NCBI GenBank assembly: GCA_043228905.1
Contig: JBHGNT010000121.1
Span: forward strand, 1-64,000
DNA from: Azolla caroliniana
Lineage: Eukaryota > Polypodiophyta
Reading direction: 5' to 3'
DNA: 64,000 nt
Shown piece after piece: positions 59,111 through 64,000 of this stretch. The notes beneath the pieces were generated by a model. The model made no database searches. It was not told the DNA's origin and saw only the letters and a program-made list of their open reading frames with translations. Numbering within the stretch: the first letter of the stretch is position 1; every line of letters begins with the position of its first letter. The position numbers and the translations under genes are program-made.

Positions 59111-59230
59111 GAGCAGGGGTGTATTGGGCAGGAGTGAACCGGTCATCCGAAGCCGGAGTCGACTCAAAGCCGACCTGAAGACCAGTCTGAATGAACCATC
59201 CAATGATCGGAAGTTGTGTTTGAAGGGGCA

Positions 59231-59636
59231 TGTTGAGAATCAAACTCAACTTCTCGTGAGTGGGAACACACTCTAGGATACTCAAGTGTGTGAACACCCC
59301 ACCTCCTTGTATAGTAAGGAGTGTTTCATAGAAGTTAATGTCCTATTACACATATTCTTGAAGTAGTTAAGACACGACCTACTAGTGAGAGAACTTAGAG
59401 AGAAGGCAACTACATAAGCACTCTCTCTCTTTGTAACGTTATTGGTCATTCTTGCTTTTTGTGTAATACAATTTTCTGATTCTCTGTAATCGTGAGATCT
59501 CTCTCTCTTTGTAACGTTGTTGGTCATTCTTGATATCTATGTAATACAGTTTTCTGGTTCTCTGTAATTGTGAGCTCTCTCTCTACACACACACACACAA
59601 TTCTTCCATTACATAGAATCCATCCGATTCTCCACT
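59231..59636 (+). repeat. Copia-7 3' LTR (about 406 bp)
   Basis: TGTTGAGAATCAAACTC to about CGATTCTCCACT; the terminal base of the usual ACA has changed. A TCTCTGTAAT(C/T)GTGAG segment is duplicated internally, which makes it longer than the 5' LTR. Confidence 0.85.
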
Positions 59637-59639
59637 TCA

Positions 59640-60343
59640 AGAGATTTGAACACCCTATGTACTCTCTATTGTTCGACTTTCAACGGCAACATGCACCTGA
59701 GCGGAATCGGTGCACCGGAGCGTAGGAACCGTCCACAAGCGGAATTGGTGCACCGGAGCGTAGGAACCGGCTCTTCATGCACGTACGGCTTATGTTGTAC
59801 ATAGAAGATCCTAGGTAGGTAGATTCGGTAGGTAGGAAGTTAATGGGAAACGGCTCCTTCCTTGCCTATAAAAGGAGGGAGACGAGGAAGGGGGAACGGA
59901 TCGCGGAATCAGAGAGGACGAAGTGCTGTCGGGTTGTCGGTCGAAGGCTTCTCTCTTTTCAATACTCCGTAGCTTCTTTCTGTGCAGGATTTCAGGAGGC
60001 TCGCGCTGCTCTGAGGAATGCCCGAGTGCTTCCGGCAGCACCTCCAACCTACTTCTTTCCTTTTGAGCGTTTACGAACAGGCATCGGCATCTGTTCGCCG
60101 GCCTGTTTGGTTGTAACTGACTTCGTGCTTCTTGTTGTTTGTCTCTGTTAATATATACATACATACTTTTGTGCCTCTCTGTGTTGGTTTCCTCGCTCGC
60201 GTCTTCGTGTCGAAGGGCCGTGTCCTTGTGGATCTACGCTCGCACGTAGTGGGTCCCTTCCCTTCTCCTTTCTCTCTTGCTCTTCGGTACAAGACCCCCG
60301 AGGTCCCGCCTCATTCCACGCATCCGCGAGGAATACCTCGACA
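59640..60343 (+). repeat. Gypsy-2 5' LTR, 5' boundary uncertain
   Basis: The end CTCGACA is followed by TCTTGGTGAACCCGACGTG, a primer-site-like sequence. A TATA box GCCTATAAAAGGAGG lies at about 59865. A 31-base unit, GCGGAAT(C/T)GGTGCACCGGAG then CGTAGGAACCG, is repeated 40 bases apart (59699, 59739). The start may be TGTTGTACATAG (about 59792) or further left. Confidence 0.5.
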
Positions 60344-60386
60344 TCTTGGTGAACCCGACGTGAAAGAGGCGGCAGAAGAGCAGAAG

Positions 60387-61511
60387 ATGAAGGGGTCGGA
60401 TCTTGCGGAGGCCATGGCTTCGGCCATGGATCGGATATTGAGCGCGCGCGAGGGCACCGGCGCCCTCGACAGAGCCATTGAGGTGGTCGTCGGTACGATC
60501 GGCCGATTCAGCGGAAAGGATGCTACGAAGTATTTGGCGTCCTACGGGGCAGAAATGTTGATGCGGGACATTCCGGAAGAGAGGCGTCTTGCCGGGTTCC
60601 CTCGAGTGGCGATGCCGAGCATCCATGCGGAGGTGCTCGAGGTACGGGCAGAGAGCTGTACCTGGGAGGAATTCGAAGGCCGACTCCTAGAAAAATACGG
60701 GCTGGACGACGCGCTCCGGCTTTCGAAACGGGACTTCATGGAATGGGTGGAGTCCCCCGGCAAGGGAAGAAACGTGTCGGCACTCCTCCGGGAGTTTGAG
60801 GAACGCTTTGCGCGCCTTTCGGCGCTTGACCGAACCGTTTTGGATACGAGCCGGGTCCTACTGTTCGTCAAGTTGGTGGACGAGCGGGATCGGGATCAAG
60901 TCGGCTCCTTGCTAGAAACCGAAGACGGGCTGACGACCGACTGGGCTGCGGTTAAGAGAGTCTGTGGCCGTTTCGACAAACGGCGAGAATGGGCTGACAA
61001 CGGGGCGACCGAAGCGGGCTCTGTCACAGCAAGGAGGCTTGAACCGACACCACAAGGGCGAAGGGCAGAGACCCGGGAGTGGCTCGAAACCGGTTCGGCT
61101 TCGACCAGCATGGTCAATGACTCGTCCGGAGGAGCAGTGCTGGAGGAGTTGACGCGGGCGATAAAGGATCTCTAGATCGCCCAGACTCGAAGGGAAGGCG
61201 GCGAACCGGCTCATGACCGACGACCGGCAGTAGGGAACAGGTGCATGTGGTGCGACGAGGTCGGCCACATTCGGAAGGACTGCGGCGATTTCGCAGAGGC
61301 GTTGAGGAACCGGGTGGTGTACCTGTGGGAAGGCCGGGTGCATGCCGGCGATACCAGAAGGGCCCTAAACCGAAACGACGGGCGAGGAGGTATGAAGAGA
61401 CTGATGGAAGAGGTAGTGGCCCGACACGTGGAGGCCATCCACTACTCGGCGTCGGCCGGTATTCGGGTCGGGGACAGCGAGGCCCGAAAGGAGAGCAAAG
61501 ACGGATTCTGA
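60387..61511 (+). pseudogene. Gypsy-2 Gag with a zinc knuckle, two in-frame stops
   Basis: Gag forms the particle that holds element RNA. From ATG 60387 (MKGSDLAEAMASAMDRI) an open run of 262 codons carries the capsid: IGRFSGKDATKYLASYGAEM, EEFEGRLLEKYGLDDALRLSKRDFMEWVE, LLREFEERFARLSALDRTVLDTSRVLLFVKLVD. A TAG at 61173 ends it. The same frame continues to the knuckle CMWCDEVGHIRKDC (61242-61283) and on to a TGA at 61509, with the protease frame directly after it. Gag and protease are thus one ancestral frame with two nonsense changes. The capsid type differs from that of Gypsy-1. Confidence 0.8.
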
Positions 61512-61517
61512 TCGGCA

Positions 61518-62513
61518 ATGCTGGAAGGCCTCGCCGGCGCACGACTGAGGGAAGATGAAGCGGACCGCGCTGAGAGACGGGTCTGGGAAATAACCGGGTG
61601 GAGCGACCTGGTCGAGGAGAAGACGGGCTTCGTAGAAGCCGCCTGCCAGAACTACGAGGCTCTGGTGGAAGACAAACGAGTGGGGAAAGCCGGAGCGGCC
61701 GGGCCCTCACAACGATACGAGACCCGATTCGGGCAACGACGGAACGATGTCGGTGGGTCCAGCGCGCAAGATAACCCCAGGAAGGGCGGATACCGACTGG
61801 GGACGGAAATAGAAAAGACCACGAACCTACGAAAGGTCCTAGAAGAGCGGATCCTCGACAGCAAAGTGGAGCTGTCATTGCGGGAGGTGCTAGGGATTGC
61901 TAAGAAGGAGTTCCACGACTCCATTGTGGACTTGGTGAAGCGGAAGAGGCTGTCGACGGAGACAGAACCGGAGAGACCGGTGGAGGTGCGGGTGACGCAC
62001 ATCGACGACTTGGCGCTGGAAGATGAGTGGGCGGAGAGCCACTATTCGAGGCCACACTGGGCCCGAGCGACCACGGAGACCCCGGTAAAGATCGGAGATG
62101 TTCAGGAACCGGTGGTGGCACTGGTGGACCACGGTTCGGAAATAAACCTGATGTCCATGGACTTCTATAAGAAGGGAAAGTGGCCGATCAACACCAAGCA
62201 CGGGTGGAAGATACGGGCGGCGACGCGCGCCATCGAGGAACTGCATGGGGCCTGCCCGAACGTGCGAGACAAGATCGACGACGTCGAGATTGACCAGCAC
62301 TTCTTCGTACAGGAGACGTCCTCGCACCCGATCATATTAGGGGAGCCATACATCACGGCGGCGTGGATGGAGACCAAGGTGCTGGACAACGGTTCGGCCT
62401 ACGCGAGGGTCAAAAGCCAGGACGGGCTCCATTCGGTCCAATTTCTGATGGTGCGACCGAACCACGAGCGAAACCGCGAATCCCTCGGTGGCGAGAACCG
62501 GGAGGATTTTTAG
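61518..62513 (+). pseudogene. Gypsy-2 aspartic protease region with a D-H-G-S active site
   Basis: 331 codons open in the gag frame. The retropepsin site reads PVVALVDHGSEINLMS at about 62110, followed by the flap-region equivalent and the second signature IILGEPYITAA at about 62330, with the intervening distance expected for a retroviral-type protease. The residue after the catalytic Asp is His, where most retropepsins have Thr or Ser (Gly in some plant gypsies). The frame ends at a TAG (62511) shortly after VRPNHERNRESL. The reverse transcriptase lies in another frame, so a frameshift (mutation or programmed) falls between about 62450 and 62590. Upstream residues are charged and unremarkable. 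Confidence 0.8.
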
Positions 62514-62539
62514 AGAGGGCTGCCAAGGCGTGGGGCCGA

Positions 62540-64000
62540 GACAGTCCGGACACTCGGGAAAGACCCCACAGCTGTACGATAGGTAAAATTTTTTGCTTCT
62601 CCAACAACGGAGGGTGTATGACAGTCGGCATCGTTGGCCAAGAAAAGGCAAGGGCGGAAGTGCGACTTCGAGCGTGCAGAGTTCTTGGCCCGGACGAGGA
62701 AATCAGCGGAGCCGTGGAGGTGGTCTCCTTCGACGACACCTTGGGAATGCTGAGGAAGGTAGCCGGAGAAGACCTTAACGAAGACCGGACGATACCGGTA
62801 TGTTCCGAAGAGATGTACGAAGTCATCGCGAACTTCAGTCAGGGGCTGGGGTCGGATCGGACGGCCCGAGTTAGCACGAAGTACAAGACTATGGACCGGA
62901 AGGTAAGGCCAGTTGTGGCACCCTTACCGGAGGGCAGCGAATCCCGAATCAGAGGGGTTGCGTCGGACCCCAGTTTACGAGATCCGGTCTGCATAGGACA
63001 CACCTTCACTGACGGGATGCTCCGGGAGCTCAAAATCGGTGGGGGCGGGTTCCTACTGCCGGCGGAAGAAGACCGGTTTCGGAAAATGCTCGGAAGGCAC
63101 GGGAAAGCCTTCGCATTCTCACCGGGAGAGATCGGGTGCGTAGACCCGACAATCGTGGAGCCGATGGTGATATTCATGGTACCGCATGTGCCGTGGAATC
63201 TCAAGCCGATTCCAGTACCGAGAGCTCACATCCCGAAGTTGATGGAGCTATTGAGGCAGAAAGTCGATATGGGCATTCTCGAACCGTCAAGTGCCCCATA
63301 CTCGAACCGATGGTTTACCGTACTAAAGAAAAACGGAACATTGCGCTTCATTCAAGAACTGCAGCCGGTCAACAGAGTGACCATTCGGAACGCAGAAATC
63401 GGACCGACCATAGACGAGTTCGCGGAGGCCTTCGCCGGAAGGTCGATTTATTCGGTCGGTGATCTGTACTCGGGGTACGACCAGTTCCAGCTAGCCGTGG
63501 AGAGCAGAGACATTACGACGATGCGAACTCCCCTCAGCCTAGTGCGAATGTGTACCCTGCCACAAGGAGGGACCAACTCGGTGGCCCACATGGTGAATGC
63601 AATGAACAAGGTACTGAGGGATTGCATCCCGGACATCACCATGCCATTTCTAGACGACATCCCGATAAAGGGGTGCCCGGTGGAAGAGAAGGACGAGACA
63701 CTCGGGCCGGACGGATGCCGGCGATTCGTGGCAACACACATCGACGACTGCGAGAGGGTGCTACAAAGGCTAGAGGGTGCGAGGCTCACCTTCTCCGGGG
63801 AGAAATCGGCCTTCGGGCAATAAGAAATCCTGGTGGTCGGACACCTATGTGGACCATATGGCCGGAAGCCGTCTCCGGCAAAGGTAGAAGCCATCTCCGC
63901 GATGAAGACCGACTGTAGCTCGGTTACGGAAGTTCGGAGGTTCTTGGGGGCATGCGCATTCTACCACATATGGATCCCGCATTATGCCCACGTTGCGGAA
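62540..64000 (+). pseudogene. Gypsy-2 reverse transcriptase, partial (window edge)
   Basis: The open frame to a TAA at 63821 encodes a long linker (HGKAFAFSPGEIGCVDP) and the polymerase: VPRAHIPKLMELLRQKVDMG, APYSNRWFTVLKKNGTLRFI, LQPVNRVTIRNAEIGP, IYSVGDLYSGYDQFQLAVE, TLPQGGTNSVAHMVNAMNKV, and the catalytic box ITMPFLDDIPIKG at about 63640. Both aspartates of F-L-D-D are present. After the stop the same frame continues EILVVGHLCG and SVTEVRRFLGACAFYHIWIP, the connection region, to the last base. The PYSNRWF-V-KKNG and FLDDIPIKG blocks are unlike the usual plant gypsy forms (for example SPIVVVPNKNG in Gypsy-1) and recall elements I associate with fungal as well as plant sequences. Confidence 0.85.

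Larger units (their letters stand above)
55087..59636 (+). mobile_element. Copia-7, two-LTR copia element, heavily decayed
   Basis: LTRs 55087-55475 and 59231-59636 begin TGTTGA(T/G)AATCA(C/A)ACTCAACTTC. The primer site has one change. The flanks (AGAAC on the left, TCAAG on the right) do not match, and the left neighbour is Copia-5 while the right is Gypsy-2, so one flank was lost after insertion. Confidence 0.9.
59640..64000 (+). mobile_element. Gypsy-2, 5' part of a Ty3/gypsy element running off the window
   Basis: Carries an LTR-like region ending at 60343, gag, a zinc knuckle, protease and reverse transcriptase in order. RNase H, integrase and the 3' LTR would lie beyond 64000. It is GC-rich compared with its surroundings. 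Confidence 0.85.

Noticed and set aside
1-64000. CRISPR arrays, bacterial operons, or a bacterial or fungal contig
   Set aside because: There are no spaced repeats of the CRISPR type; plant-type introns, copia and LINE families and host genes occur throughout. The fungal-like motifs of Gypsy-2 alone do not indicate contamination.

Overview
The window is nuclear DNA of a flowering plant. The evidence is three intron-bearing or plant-type genes in AT-rich DNA, many CT/GA, AT and AC microsatellites, and a dense set of Ty1/copia and Ty3/gypsy LTR retrotransposons with a non-LTR (LINE) element. I cannot name the species.

Host genes. (1) A RIN4/NOI-family immune regulator on the + strand at 4602-7116: four coding exons, the first only six bases long, two NOI motifs and a cysteine C-terminus. 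(2) A TLDc-domain (oxidation-resistance type) protein on the + strand at 36461-41861: eight exons, one intron of the rare GC-AG class, and a long repeat-filled intron 6. (3) A single-exon RRM glycine-rich RNA-binding protein, probably mitochondrial, on the - strand at 44167-44694. They show no functional grouping beyond proximity.

Transposon blocks. Block A (about 11070-22345) is one old LINE. It was split by Copia-1 (12750-18709, TSD TTTTA) and by an antisense solo LTR (20245-20671), and its reverse-transcriptase core is replaced by a third LTR (20930-about 21264). Block B (22897-31665) is Gypsy-1, with Copia-2 (23752-29141, TSD GCGCA) in its gag. It is followed without a boundary by two 3' copia fragments, Copia-3 and Copia-4 (31666-about 35303). 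Block C (about 46980-59636) is the decayed Copia-5, with the almost intact Copia-6 (48054-53572, TSD GTCTT) inside it, then Copia-7 (55087-59636). Block D (about 59640 to the window end) is Gypsy-2, cut by the window edge, with an unusual protease and reverse transcriptase.

Most coding capacity belongs to retroelements, and nearly all of it is broken by stops, frameshifts or deletions. Copia-6 is the exception: one stop codon and nearly identical LTRs. The remaining DNA (1-3820, 7117-11069, 35304-36460, 41862-44166, 45000-46980) holds simple repeats, tandem duplications, a fold-back element, possible LTR remnants and a LINE 3' scrap, but no further gene I can support. Exon coordinates come from reading frames and splice consensus by eye, not from transcripts.
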